The notes beneath the pieces were generated by a model, which saw only the letters and a program-made list of their open reading frames with translations, did no database searches and was not told the origin of the DNA. Of a stretch of 64,000 nucleotides of DNA, positions 1 through 12,258 are shown piece after piece. The number at the start of each line of letters is the position of its first letter. The first letter of the stretch is position 1. The DNA comes from Moringa oleifera (taxonomy: Eukaryota; Streptophyta; Magnoliopsida; Brassicales; Moringaceae), in the NCBI GenBank assembly GCA_021397835.1, contig JAJFZO010000742.1, positions 2,675,001-2,739,000 of the forward strand, given 5' to 3'. The translations under genes and the position numbers were made by a program.

Positions 1-79
1 CATAGTTGATACCTATTTGATTTAGATTCTCCCGAGCCAAGTTCTCAAGATATCTATGTATAAATTATTTATTTGCCAG

Positions 80-3000
80 ATCAGTTGTTGAAGACCTCAA
101 AGCAGATCCTAGCGAGGTTGATTTGCAAGAAAAAGGTGTTTCAACCTCTGCAACTGGAGTCTTTCCTAAAAATGTAGAGGGTGGATATAATATCTTCAAA
201 GGAGGTTCTGAAGAACCAGAAGAAAGGGCTTTAAGGGAACATCAACATTCAAGTTGCTTAGAAAATGGAACAAATGGAAGCAGCAATGAAGTTGATTTTC
301 ATGGGTATGGAGCAGAAGAAGATATGGAAAGGGCACTAGAGTATCAGGCAGAGCTCATTGAACGTTATGAAGGAATGGAAAGGGCTCAAAGAGAATGGGA
401 AGAGAAATTCAAAGACAACAACAGCAGTACACCGGTATGCTTTGTTTCAATCTGTATGACTTAAATTATTTGATTTTGTCTATTTCGATTGGATATTCCC
501 ATACTGTATTGCAATGCACATTTAATGTGGACTGGCCAACATCTAGGATAGGCAAGTTATTCTTGAGAAAATTAGACTGTAATAGAGTTGCTACTAGTCA
601 TTTCAGGTGTGAATGGTCAACTTTTACTGTCTTACCAAATTTCTGGAACACTAAACCTAACTTAGACCTATTAAAATAAGGTAGGGTTTGCCGGGTTCAA
701 ATACCCACGGGCCCACTGGAGGGGCTTTTTGGTTGTTAACTTCAACCTGGAGAGGATGGATCTCTCATCGGTTAGTTGGAGTTCCCAAGTTAGATACCTC
801 AGTTATTTTTTCAATTTTTTTTTAAAAGATAGTGTTTTGGTCTAGGAAAATCAGAGTTGGATTTAGAATTGGTTTTGTTGGGTGTAGATACCACATTTTG
901 CCTAGAAAAAAATTGTCTCAATTAATATGAAATTTAAGTTAGATGTATGATAGTGACTATGCACATAAACTAAACAAGCAAAGAAAAAGGGACCTACGAA
1001 AAAGAAAAAACTAAAGAAAAAAGGCAGTTACAACTAAAATCCATCATAGACCTAGGATAGAAGGTCCAAGGCTCAAGAGACCCAGAGTGCATTATGAACC
1101 TAGTTGAAGAAATCTCAAAATAAAAGTTCAACTCAAGAAAAAGAGACAGAAAATGTTCCCAATAATCCAGAACAAAGCCTAACTGAAAACATAAAGAAAT
1201 AAGAAGAAAGAAAAGAAATAAGAGGAGGAAGACCAGCCCATCTGTCTGTCTAGTCAAGTGGCCTAGCAGATGGGACTGCTGAATAGCAGTCAGGCTTTTG
1301 TTGCCCAATAGCCCCTCCTCCTCACAAGCCATCCCCTGTATCAACATTGGTGCCCTCACATGCATGAAGTACGGTATAATGATGCTTCTTGGGCCAATTG
1401 AGAAGAAACCAATATTGAGAGACGAAGGAGACGACAGTGAGCTGGACGAGACAAAAAAGAGAGAAGATAGTTCTGTGACTAAATAGAGGGAGGAAGTTGG
1501 ACGCAACAACAACAGTAACAGAAGAACGAGGAAAGAAGATCACGAGCTGACAAAGAGGTAAAAAAGATTTTCTCTTACTTTAAGGTAAGTTAGTTTGCAT
1601 CTAATGAGAAAAGATGAAGAGAACCAAGAGGAAATCGAGAAAATAAGAAGCAAAGGAAAAACATAAGGAAATAGAAAAGATGAGAGGGGAAAGACGACTA
1701 CAAGAGGAAAAGAAAAGCAAACGAGAAAGAAAAGAAGAGAAGTGAGAAGCTATTAGAGACTACTAAGTGATTTTGACCCAACTTGAAGAAGGAAAGGGTT
1801 CCTAGGTGGGTTGGACCCAATCTGAAAGGAAAAGAAAATTGCTCTAGAGATGCGGACTCAACTTATTTATGAAATACAAAGATATGAAGAGGGAAGAGGC
1901 AAGAGGCAATATTTCTACCATTAATTGATGGGCTTGAATTGCATGTCACAATAGGTTTTTCCTACTTTCCTGAATTAGTAATTTTCTGCCAGTTATTAAT
2001 CTAATAAAGAAAATAATATCGTTTTAGTAACACACAACCACTTAATTTATGGACTGTGAGAATGAAAATACGCAAGTGAGGGGAGAGAGAGAAAGAGAGA
2101 GGTTGCTTTTTGGGTGGTTGGACCAAGCCCATCAATCCTTTAACCTCCTGTGAAAAGTCATGAGCAACTTAGGGAGAACTGCTGCACACTTTGGACACTT
2201 TAGTATTCGCTTTGGCTCACAATCTCTACTATTTGAACTTAATATACTTGGTTATCAAAGGTTTCCCTCTTCTAGGAACCGGTATTCTCAAGCTCACAGC
2301 CGAAGTTCATTCCCATGTTGCCCTCTAATCTCATGTTCAACCTCCAATCTCCTCAATTATCCCTTATATCTGTCTTACAAAAACTGTTATCAACACTCCT
2401 TTTTGTTGTGAATTCATTTTAAACCATGTACGTACAGTGCCATTTCAAGGTAAAATAAACTATGGTAATTCTCTTTCTTTGCTTTCACTGGCTGGCCAAT
2501 GAAGGGGAAATTACATGCTTTTCTTCTCCTTGTTTCGGTATTCAGACCAGGAGAACAAAACATATTTTTCTGGCCTACTATATTACTTTCCTGGCCCTTT
2601 ATTATTCTGCTTTCTCCTTCTTTCGGTATTCAAACCAGGAGAACAAAACATATTTTTCTGGCCTAGTGTATTGCTTTCCTTACCCCTTATTATTCTGCTT
2701 CTTTAATTTACTTGCCTCTAACCATAATTTGTTCACAAGTCGACTCTTTCATGTGGGGAAAAAGAAGGAAACAAAGAAATAGAACAGAAAATTCTTGAGG
2801 ATTAGAGCTTTATTTACTGATAGTGAAATTGAGAACTCTCTAGTGCTAGATAAATGAATTATTTTTGGAATGCACTTGCCCCTGCAAGTTCACATGTCTG
2901 TGTGTAGGCACAAACACGTGTGCATGCACACGGGCACAAATTTTGCAAATGCTCGAAGTAACATTAGAACTTTTTAATGCTTTTAGAAATGAAATGATAT

Positions 3001-4506
3001 TTGGCAAATGCACAAATGCAAATTAGTGGAAGGAGGTGGTGACTAACCTCATAGTTTGACCAAATTGCAGGAGATATGCATGTTTTTGCAAGGCATTAGC
3101 CTTAATAATTCACATAGACTGTATTTGGAGATGCTTTTTATGTTCTCAGATTCTAATATCTTACTTCCCAATTGTATTCTGCCCATTATATGAGACTTTA
3201 CACTTGGAACCTGAAATTATGTATTTTTTAAAAAAAAATTCAGGATTCATGTGATCCTGGGAACCACTCAGATGTGACTGAGGAAAGAGACGATATCAAG
3301 GCACAAGCTCAATACGCCACTGGTACAGTTGCCTCCCAAGTCAAAGAGGCAACTTCCAACTTGGGAGGTGCTCACTTCTCTAAAGACTTGCCCAACACTC
3401 AGTCAAAAGACTTTCTGCCTCCTTTACATAGTGATATGGGACGCATACAGGATAAACAGTTTGATCCTAGTGCTTCTGAATCTGCAGTTCAAGATTTTGC
3501 ATTTTCGGTGACAGATGGAAAGCAGAATCAAGAATGCCTGGAAAACAAACATGATCTACCTTCTCATAGCTCCCCTCATCATCAGATGCATTTACCTGTT
3601 TCCCATGAGATTCAGTCAGCCGTTGTCTTCTCGTCCAATAGCCACAATGGGTCCCCTGAAGGAGAAACTTCTCAAAGCCAGAGTGAACTTTATGCCTTAG
3701 TTCCACATCAAACATCAGGTGGACTAAATATTGTGCTGGAGGCACTCAAACAAGCAAAGTTATCATTACAACATAAAATGGGTGTATCATCTTTAGCTGA
3801 AGATGACTCTGTTGGGAAAACTATCGAACCTGTTGTTCCTGCTCGAAAAGGTAAAGTGCCTATAGTAGAAGCTGGAACTATTGGAGGAGACATTGAACCT
3901 TCTATTCTTGCTACAACAGTTGGGGCCAGGGTTGAGATTCCTGCTGGTGCTGGATTTGCTGGACTTTTCAGAGTACCTACAGACTTTCTTGCTGAGGCTA
4001 CTGAAACCACTGCCCTGGGTTCAGGTTCTCGACTAAGTCTGCCAAACCGTTATCCTGATGCTAGCATCTTGTCAGCAGCTGATGATAGACTTTTTACCAG
4101 GTCTTATCTGGATAGTCGGCCAAGCTTTTCTACTGATGATCGACTAGTTGCTGGTGCTCAATTCAACAGGTTTTCCATTAATACTAGGTCTGGTTTTTCA
4201 ACCAGCCCCACTTCACATATCCCCACTGCTTATACAACTAATGATCGAATTCTTACTGGCCGATACACACAGACTGGGTCTAGAATTTCGACTGAGAAAC
4301 CAAGTTTTGGTCTTTGCACAGATTCAAGTCTGCCTTCAGCTAGTCAATACACCTACCCCTCCATCTCCTCATACCCTGACATTCGGCCACCTACACACAC
4401 TAGAGAAGAATTTTCGACCTTCCCTCCGGGCTCTTCTGTTGGCGTACCTCGTAATCATTCCTTTTCATTTGACAATGATAACTTTAGACCAAATATGTAT
4501 AGATAG
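80..4506 (+). CDS. Plant coiled-coil protein, USO1-like annotation (3' part, two exons)
   Basis: Two exons are visible: 80-434 after an acceptor AG at 78-79, and 3244-4506 after an acceptor CAG ending at 3243, with stop TAG at the end. The donor after 434 is GTATGC and the junction falls between codons. The visible product is about 538 residues; the start codon lies upstream of the window. The first exon encodes an acidic charged helix (MERALEYQAELIERYEG) followed by AQREWEEKF, typical of a coiled coil. The second encodes a long Ser/Thr/Pro-rich, probably disordered region, a short amphipathic segment (NIVLEALKQAKLSLQ), three D-D/N-R-L/I repeats (AADDRLFT, STDDRLVAG, TTNDRILTG) and an aromatic/basic end, DNDNFRPNMYR. 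From memory, similar plant proteins are annotated as 'intracellular protein transport protein USO1-like', a name from coiled-coil resemblance that does not establish function. The gene model is firm; the role is unknown. Confidence 0.85.
435..3243 (+). other. Large intron of the coiled-coil gene
   Basis: A 2.8-kb intron joins the two exons. It begins GTATGC and ends in an A-rich/T-rich tract followed by CAG. It holds a long purine-rich stretch (about 960-1780) that creates long but meaningless minus-strand open frames, a GA-rich patch near 2080-2105, and an 88-bp tandem duplication listed separately. Around 680-720 is a short GC-richer segment containing GGGTTCAAATACCC, which looks a little like a tRNA B-box and could be a SINE remnant. 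I could not find an A-box or a tail to support that. Confidence 0.75.
2526..2701 (+). repeat. 88-bp tandem duplication in intron
   Basis: Two adjacent 88-bp copies (2526-2613 and 2614-2701) share the block CGGTATTCA(G/A)ACCAGGAGAA and the following pyrimidine-rich half, differing at only a handful of positions. This is a recent local duplication inside the intron. Confidence 0.85.
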
Positions 4507-4990
4507 CAGTTGCATCTTAGCCTAGTCATACCATCTCAACCAAGAATGTTTCAGGAACGCTGCCACTGTAGTTTGACATGTTTGTTGTGATATTTGTACC
4601 ATATTTGCAGTGTTACATGTATTGGTTGGGAAGAAGAAAAATTTATGAAGATGTGTGACTATAATTTCTCTTCCCCATAAACTTTAAAGTTATCAGGTCT
4701 TTGTTTTCCATCTCATTTGTTTGACGCAGGATACTCCTAAATTTCATTTTAGCTCCATACCTGGAGTTTCTGCAATGTTTATGTGATAAAAAATTCTGGG
4801 TTTCAGTTAATTGTTTTAGAGCAATTTCTTCTATGCATGGTACTCTGTGTTACGGCTTGCATTTTCTTGGTTGTAGAATCAAGACCAGGTTTGTCACCTT
4901 TACTGGTTACCTGTTGAATATAACAAATGTACCTTCTGTTTCGGCAAGGGATTTTCCTTTTGATTCAATAAACGTGTTTTGCACTTCAAG
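4507..4990 (+). other. Probable 3' UTR with poly(A) signal
   Basis: The sequence after the stop codon stays less AT-skewed than the flanking intergenic DNA. A canonical AATAAA lies at 4967-4972, followed by a T-rich stretch from about 4998, consistent with the end of the transcript of the coiled-coil gene. This is inferred from position and signal only. Confidence 0.5.
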
Positions 4991-5116
4991 TTGCTGATTT
5001 TTTTTTTTATCAGACATTAGTTATAGAATTGGAAACTATGACTTGCTCCGATTATTTGAAATGTGAATGGGTATTGTTTAGCTAAATAATTAATTATACT
5101 TTTTTTCTGATTGGTT

Positions 5117-5214
5117 GATGGCCAAGAAATTGGGAAAGACTAGTTTAATCTGTTTAATAGCACATGATGGCCAAGAAATTGGGAAAGGCTAGATTAATCT
5201 GTTTAATAACACAT
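5117..5214 (+). repeat. 49-bp tandem duplication
   Basis: Two direct copies (5117-5165 and 5166-5214) of a unit starting GATGGCCAAGAAATTGGGAA and ending TAATAACACAT or TAATAGCACAT. They lie in the intergenic stretch between the coiled-coil gene and the 189-residue gene. Confidence 0.85.
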
Positions 5215-5694
5215 AAATAAATACATAAACACCGTTTAGGCTATGAGGTAATATAGAAAATGAAGGAAGTTTTGGAAAAATTCTTAAGAGTATCTAAGCT
5301 TTGCAAATCAGCAGCCAGCAAGGGGAATTTCTCCTCTTTATAACAAGTCTATGCTTGCAAGTGAAAACTTCTTCCAGAGAAGCTGAAAAAGTCACAGCTT
5401 GTCAGAGTGACAATGCTATGGAATTTTATCATTGACCAAATTATTGAAATTTCATATTTATGTGACCAATAGTTATCTCGTTGACACACAAACATGACAC
5501 TGATTTGTCTGTTACAGTGAGAGGCAGTCATTCTAGCAAGAATGATAATTAATATTTCAAAGAAAATAAACGAGTGAGTCAGCTACGCATTGTTCTTGAT
5601 TTTTTTCTTTTAATTTAATAAAAGATTAGAAAATAAATATAATTAAAATGGTATGAACAAGTCATCTTGATTAAATTTCTCACCTTTCTCTAAT

Positions 5695-5702
5695 TATATA
5701 TA
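5695..5702 (+). promoter_or_regulatory. Candidate TATA box of the 189-residue gene
   Basis: TATATATA lies about 155 bp before the ATG at 5857. Between them are AACCCTAA/AACCCTAG-type motifs (around 5736 and 5781-5789) resembling plant telo-boxes. The position is right for a core promoter with a 5' UTR near 120 bases; there is no expression evidence. Confidence 0.4.
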
Positions 5703-5856
5703 CCCTAATGACATAAAGGCGTAATTCAAAACCATAACCCTAAGCTTTTTGTTATCATTTCATCAACACATCAACCCCTAATAACCCTAGCCAAATTTCC
5801 ATTTTTTTCTGAATTTCTTTCACTTTTCTATATCAACCGAGCCAATACTGGAGATC

Positions 5857-6426
5857 ATGTTCATGGGAAATCATCAAGACGAAGCATACCCGGATTCTCA
5901 AACACCGAAAAATCGTCAGTTTGATGATCAAGACACAAGAACTAGTATAAAAGAATCGGTGCCAAGAAGATGGTCATTTTTGGGCACATACAATGATATG
6001 TCACTACTAGAAAGTGGTCTATATGGAACAAGTTACGCTGACATGGGCGACAATCACCATAGAATTCAATCTGAGGCAGACAAATCATCCATGGATACAA
6101 GATTGTTGATCTTGCTAGAATTTTTCGGAGAAATCTATATCCGAAAACAGGAGTTGCTGAAAAATATGTATCCGGAAATTCGGGATGAACTAGTGGAGAT
6201 GTTCAAGAAAATTGGTATGGTGTTACGGCAAGCAAAAGGTGATCGGAGGAACAACGGAAGGACGCTGCAACGGAGCTTAAGCGTTGGCTCGCCACGGATG
6301 CATGGTGAATCGCGGGTGAGACTTGATCGGTTCAAGGTACGAACAGTGGATGCGGGAGATGGTCAAGGTGGTGGCAAGGGAGGTCAAGGTGACACCAAGA
6401 CTCCTGCAGGGATAACCAAAAAATAA
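5857..6426 (+). CDS. Unrecognised 189-residue protein
   Basis: This is an intact single-exon frame of 189 codons from ATG to TAA. A second in-frame ATG lies two codons later (5863), so the exact start is open. I do not recognise the family. Residues 1-78 are polar and look disordered, with a basic-aromatic patch VPRRWSFLGTY at 35-45. Residues 79-125 form a probable amphipathic helix pair (TRLLILLEFF, IRKQELLKNMY, ELVEMFKKIGMVLRQ). Residues 128-150 are rich in Arg/Lys/Ser (NNGRTLQRSLSVGSPR). The end has RFKVRT (159-163 region) and a Gly-rich tail with GGQGDTK. No signal peptide or membrane segment is seen. Selection is supported indirectly: a broken paralogue at 14221-14699 keeps the helical block, the (R/N)xRT motif and the GGQGDTK tail, so these are the family's recognisable parts. 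Function unknown. Confidence 0.75.
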   Translation: MFMGNHQDEAYPDSQTPKNRQFDDQDTRTSIKESVPRRWSFLGTYNDMSLLESGLYGTSYADMGDNHHRIQSEADKSSMDTRLLILLEFFGEIYIRKQELLKNMYPEIRDELVEMFKKIGMVLRQAKGDRRNNGRTLQRSLSVGSPRMHGESRVRLDRFKVRTVDAGDGQGGGKGGQGDTKTPAGITKK

Positions 6427-7299
6427 TAAAACAATGAAAACTTGCTGAATACATTATGTTCTTTTATTTCTTTATTCTTTATTTTAAGAAAAAATTAGAA
6501 AAAGGAATACCCGCTGGGTATGAAATTAGGGTTCAAAAGTTATTAAAAGATTAATAATTACAGTCTTAGAAATGTTCAGGATTTTATAATAACATTTGTT
6601 ATTTTACATTGTCCACTGTAATTATGTTATTTTGGGTCTTAAAATGTGTTTAATCATCATCCATTTTTGTGAATTTTATATCGATGTTCAAATTTAAAAT
6701 AGTTTTCATAAACTAGAGCATACCTTTTTTAAAAAAAAAATTAATTTTGTTTTTATAAAATAATTTGAAATAACTTTTAACAATTTGAAAAACTACTTCA
6801 AAAATCATTGTATGACTGTTCATATTTGAATCTAAATGACACTAATGATGTTTTAATATATGATTAATTCCGTTGTAGAGTTAATGCATCGGTATAATTG
6901 ATTTTTTAAAGCATCAACAAATTACATAATGAAAAGCACGAAAAAAAATTGGTGACCGCGATCAACATTTCCTTAGGAATCCAAATTGTTATAAATTTAA
7001 AAAATTATACATCATAATGCCAATTCAATTATGTTTAATGATTTCACCTAGTTAGAAAAGTTGCATTAAAAAAATATATAAGCATTAATTAAAGGTAATT
7101 TTTTTTAATGTAAAGATCAAATTGATATAAATAATAAAATGTAAAGACCTTCCACGTGATCAACTTAAAATTTTTACATAAAAAAAGGTCTTTACTAAAT
7201 AAATCTTTGGACAGGGCAAGATTTAAAAATATCTACTTTTATTAATTTGATTGTCTTCAATTTTCTTTTATTTTTTTTTTTGAACAAACATCTTCTTAT
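6427..7299. other. AT-rich intergenic stretch
   Basis: The first 100 bases resemble the sequence after the paralogous pseudogene (TAAT(A/G)AAACAA, then GAATRCAT and a T-rich tract), so the duplicated unit includes the 3' flank. Beyond that I see only AT-rich sequence without a supported feature. Confidence 0.5.
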
Positions 7300-7629
7300 A
7301 AATAGAAAGTAATTGCAACTTTGTTTAGATTTTGAAATTATTTCTTCAAAATTTTATTTTTAAGTAATTTTTTTAAATGATCTTGCAAGACTTTATTGTA
7401 ACGATTTGAAACTCCTTTGAGATGAATTTCATCTATTGTTTGATGATTGTTATGGCGTATTGTCCTTTCTTTTAATAATATCCAAGAAAGTAAGCATCTA
7501 AGAGTTTTGTCAAAAAGTTTTCGCATGTACATTCCAAATTCATGGTTTTTAAACATTTTTTTTAATCTTGCATGTGAATTGTGAGTATGATAAATACTCG
7601 ATAATATGAAAATTAATTATATTTTGTGA

Positions 7630-8540
7630 AAGTGCATATTTAGATTCAGCAATAGAACGAGAGACGACCTTTTGCTTTATAGACGACCAAAAGATCAAGT
7701 TGTTACCCAAAAAATAACAATTAATTCTTTTATCATTATTGAGGCAACTACTCAATTTGCATTTGTGCAGCATGTAAGAGATATAAAGAAGCATGATCGA
7801 TAGTAAAGATCATGAGTGATTGTAGAATTGAAGTATCTCAAAATTTATTTAATGGTCAACCAATGTGTAGTTGTGAAAGCATACATAAATCGTCAGATTC
7901 TGTTAATAGCAAAGCACAAGTTTAAACTAGTGATAGTATAATATTCCAATGCATTGACTATGCTTTTATAAAGGGTGAGATCGGGTAAGACATTACCTTC
8001 ATGTAAAGAGATAAAAGTTATGGAAGCCATTAGAGCGAGACATGCTTACAATTAGACATGTTAGCACGATGAAGAAGATTTGAAATGCATTTCTATTGAC
8101 AAATGTGAATTATAAAAGAGATGACAGTGATCATTCAACTTTAAGTCTAGGAAATCAATCAACTTTCAGTTAAGACCACAAAGAGCTTTGTTAAATAACA
8201 AACACAAAAAAAGAAATTAGCTGGTAAAGATAAAACCGGTTGGTTGCTTTTGTATAGACAGCTTCAAGAGGTCACTATTTAGGAATGCATTACACACATC
8301 AAATTGCTTTAGAGACCAGCAAAAGAAAATAGCTAGATTAATGACAATACAAATGGTTTTCAGCTTTACAATGAAATTAAATGTCTTATAATAGTTTAGA
8401 CCATAGGTTTGATGAAAGCCTTTGGTAACAAGGCGAACTTTATGGCATTCTAGAGAGTCATTGGGTTTCAATTTCACTTTAAAAATCCACTTGCCTATTA
8501 TACTATGCCTAAGTAGAGATGAAACTTATGTCCATGTATG
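7630..8540 (-). pseudogene. Copia RT-RNase H remnant (outer element)
   Basis: The best open piece is 8217-8477, which carries the RT region with KVRLVTKGFHQTYG and VCNAFLNSDLL followed by QPTGFI, a diagnostic Ty1-copia order. Further along the minus strand are ALCGL, LYKSIVNALEYYTITS, FTTTHWLTIK and finally, inside 7549-7794, FLGNNLIFWSSIKQKVVSRS, the RNase H block. Stops are frequent and part of the middle of RT is missing. It belongs to the outer, older copia element. Confidence 0.85.
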
Positions 8541-8779
8541 ATTATGCATATATGTTTGATATTTATCGTTCATTATTTGTTATCAATGTTCTTATTTTGG
8601 AGCATGTTTAAAGGTAGTTGGTTCAAACAAATTGTCGTCATCAACCTTAGTAAGTAAAGTTTAGGTTTATAGACTTTACCTTTAGATCTAATTACTATTG
8701 CGTAAACTATTAAGCTCCCTGTAGGTTTATGAATCACAAAATATGTAATGAAAAAGTAACATGATATGATGGTAACTCT

Positions 8780-9203
8780 ATTGGAGAAATGTTTTAGTTA
8801 TTCTACAAATGAGACAAAACAAGTGAGTGTGGATAAGAGGATAATGACGTAAATAAAGGAAGAGGTTATAAGGAGTAAAGAGGTAAAGAAGGTGCAAAAC
8901 GAGGAATAGGATGAAGTGAGATTTTGTGAAGATTAGACAACAAAAGTAGAAGCATGTGGTATAGAGAAAAAAGAGAGGAATAGAAAAAAAAAAAGAATTA
9001 GAAGTGTCAGTAAAGGAAAAAAGGATAGAAAACTTATTGAAAACTATATGTCTTAATACATAAGACCACACTAATGTCTTTTTACAGACAAAGGTAACCC
9101 TTGTAATAAGAGCTAAAACTTAGTGGATGCACTCCATGAAAGCTAATTGAAGCTTGTTGCAATTTAATTATTGAAGGAGAGGAAAATAAGCATAATTAAA
9201 AAC
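8780..9203 (-). pseudogene. Integrase C-terminal part, outer copia (downstream of the nested insertion)
   Basis: On the minus strand this stretch begins VFNYAYFPLLQ, then CNKLQ, and later VWSYVLRHIVFNKF and FTDTSNS, which correspond to the conserved FGCxCFP, NKL, and xYxSRHVxFxE segments at the end of copia integrase. Its direct continuation is at 12480 and above, on the other side of the nested element. Confidence 0.75.
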
Positions 9204-9421
9204 TGTTGAAGATTTTAGTATAATTAGACTTTGATTTGTTGTTAAAAATATTGGTAAATATGCCTTAATTTGTAAGGATGTCAAACATTTTTTGTTAATA
9301 ATTTCTATTTTTTTATAGTTAATAATAGTTGCCAACTTTCCTACAATAAAATCATAGGTTTTGTATACATATTCATGTCTTTCTATTGCACAAAAATAGA
9401 AATTAGAGAAATGATTTTCCA
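9204..9421 (+). repeat. 5' LTR of nested copia
   Basis: It starts TGTTGAAGATTTTAGTATAA and ends GATTTTCCA. It aligns along its length with 12259-12479, for example TTTGTTGTT, AAGGAT(G/T)TCAAA, GTTAATAATAG versus GTTAACAGTAA, and AATTAGAGA(A/T)ATGAT. The divergence is considerable, indicating an old insertion. Confidence 0.85.
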
Positions 9422-9423
9422 TA

Positions 9424-9435
9424 TGGTATCAGAGC
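9424..9435 (+). other. Primer-binding site (tRNA-iMet)
   Basis: TGGTATCAGAGC, two bases after the 5' LTR, is the standard plant Ty1-copia primer-binding site complementary to the initiator methionine tRNA. It fixes the orientation of the element as plus. Confidence 0.9.
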
Positions 9436-9727
9436 CTAACTATCTCAAAGAGGAAAAAAGATGTCTCCAACTTCCTTTCATGCCTTGCCATTTCCTACTC
9501 TATAGCCTAGGAAACCTATTCATCTTTAACCATGTTTGAAATTTTAGAAAACACTTCGTAATCTTAACACACTGGAAGTGGGAGGACTAAAAAAAAAGAA
9601 GTTGAGCACTTAAAAACCTTCGTTAAGGCGTTACAAAAACCATTTGGGTCATGCTGTCTTGCTTAAGGTAGTAAATTTCATTTTCTCATGTTTTTAGTGT
9701 CTTAAAGAACTGTTATTCCAACCCGTA

Positions 9728-12245
9728 GGTCATTGGCTTAGGTGCAACAAGTCACATGACCAACTACAAATTCTTTCATATCTTATCAACCTTATCCTAG
9801 TAGCAATAAATTCAAAGTGGTTAATGGATCTTTAATCATAACTGTAGGCCAACAATAGTTTCTTTTAGTCCATTATTCTCTCTTAAAAATGTGTTACATG
9901 TTCCTAAATTTGCTGTTAATTTATTATCTGTCCATCAAATAATTAAATATTGAAATTTTCATGTGACTTTTTTCATGACAATTGCATATTTTAAAAAGCT
10001 AAGGGAGATTAATTAGGCAAGCCAAGTCAAGCATGAGCTATACATACATGAAAATCAAAGCAACTATAGTAACCCTATGCCTTTGTCCTTTATCAGTCAA
10101 TTCTAATAAAAATGATATTTGAAATCATCATAATCATCATTTAGGACATCATTCTTTTAAGAATCGAAAAAAAAAAAGTTCTTTCTTTATTTAAAAATCT
10201 TGATATTGAGCAATGTCATTTTGAAATTGTGAGTTCGTAAAGCACTATAGAGTACCATTTTCTTTAAATGATTTAAGATCTTTATCTTCATTTACTATAA
10301 TTCATTATGATATATAGGACCATGCAAAATTTCTAATATTTCAAGAACAAAAGGATTTTTGACATTTGTTAACAACTGCACCTGAATAACATGGGTTTAT
10401 CTTTTCAAAAGAAAATGTGATGTGAGTCATATCTTTTCAATCTTTACAAGTATGATAAAAGCCCAATTTAGAGTTAACATTAAAGGTCTTAGAATCAATA
10501 AAGTTAAAGACTACTTTAATCAAAGTTTATCACCATACTTTAGAAAACTTCTTAAAGTTACTGAAGCATCACTTTTCCAAAATCAAGTCCCACAAATCTA
10601 TTAGGTAAATTGTTTTAGCCTCCACTTATTTAATAAATCAAGAGTCAAAAAATAACTCTTCTTTTAAACTCTTTCTAATGTTTTTGGATGTGTCTCTTAT
10701 GTTCATATTCATAAATATCAGCAAAGCAAACTAGATCTTAGAATTCTAAATGTGTTTTCATAGGATATTCTAGCATAAAAAGGGTTACAAATGCTATCAT
10801 CTATCTTAAAGAAAAAATTTTGCATCAAAAAATGTCATATTTGATAAGAAACAATCTTATTTTAATCTTCATGAGAAGAACATTTACAAGATAAGAATAA
10901 TGATTTGGATTTTAATATGTTTTCATTCTATTTCCCATCTAGGAGGCAACAATCTCTTCTCATTTAATCTTCATTTAAATCTCCATCACAAAATCTAGAT
11001 AATGAGTATTTAACCATATTAGATCAATAACAAAGTAAGCCTCCAGTTCTTATCAATGACTTTTTACATCAATTAAATCAAACAGAAAACTACTTTTTTT
11101 TTTGACAAAAAGCTATTGTTCTCAAGCTAGAAACTACTACATAACTAGAACTATTGCTACCTAATGGAAAACTAATACGAGTGAGAAACTATTGTTGTCC
11201 AACCAGAAAATACTGTTGTTCAACCTTTTCAGGCATATAAAAGAAAGATCCAACTTGTCCAAATATTATTGCAAACTTAAGAATCCAAACTTGAGCAAGG
11301 TGGTGAACCCTCTCATCTATCTTTATCTCCATCTAATATAATAATCTTAATCAACCAATTATCACCTGAAATGGAGTAAAAAAAGTTACACTAAGTATCC
11401 TTTATAGCTTATAGCCAATTTTATGTCCTTCAAAAATTTCTCACCATCACATAATATCTTGATCTTAAATAAATAGCATATCCATTCTGAAAACCTTACA
11501 TAAGGCTCTAGAAAATTAAAATTGAAACATTGCTATGAATGAGGAGATGAATGCTCTAGAAAAAATTTTAATTTGAGAAATAATTGATTTGTTAAAAGGA
11601 GAAAAAAAATCGTGGGATGTTGGTGGGTTTATGCCTTGAAGTATACAAAAACATCTGTGATAAACTATGAAGAAACATTTGTCCTAGTTGCTAAGATGAA
11701 TATCATTCTAACTTCATTTTTTTAATAGCTAATTTTAGATGGTGTATGCAATAATATGATGTTAAAAATGTTTTCTTACATGGAGATTTGGAAGAATAGA
11801 TTTTTATGGATCTATTTTCGGGAATCAATCACTTTCTTCTTCTCAACTAAGTGTGGAGGTTGAAGAAAGCATTTTACAGCTTAAAACAATCACCTAAGCT
11901 TAGTTTAGAAGGTTCACAAAAACCATGATCTCAGTGAAACATCAATAAAATCAAGGAGATTAGATCTTGTTCATTAAACACTCCACTTAAGAGGGAGTTA
12001 CAATCTTGTTTAATGAACATCCATTAACGAAAAGGTGATTTTCAACTTATTATTCTTTGTTGCATGGAAACCTTATGACATGGAGAAGTAAAAAGCAAAA
12101 CATTGCATTAACGGCAAGCGCAGAAGTAAAGTTTAGATCAATGGCCCTTGAAATTTATGAACTATAAGTGATGATTATTCTAAACGATTTAAAGATTAAA
12201 TAGGATGAGCTAATGAAGTTGTTTGTGACAATATATCTCCATCCA
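9728..12245 (+). pseudogene. Degenerate copia polyprotein (nested element)
   Basis: Protease/GAG-pre-integrase, integrase, RT and RNase H fragments follow one another in several frames with many stops. The longest open part is 10422-10604, the integrase segment. Later landmarks are VFGCVSYVHIHKYQQSKLD near 10685, the RT start with a MNEEM-like helix near 11535, and MALEIYEL with NDLKIK.DELMKL near 12150-12220. No functional product is possible. Confidence 0.85.
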
Positions 12246-12258
12246 ATTTGAACGAGAA

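Noticed and set aside
680..780. Possible SINE with a B-box-like GGGTTCAAATACCC
   Set aside because: No A-box at the right distance and no A-rich or T-rich tail with flanking duplications could be found.
994..1512. 172-codon minus-strand open frame
   Set aside because: It lies in the intron of the coiled-coil gene, opposite a purine-rich tract that lacks stop codons by composition. It encodes only Leu/Phe/Ser-rich sequence with no family resemblance.
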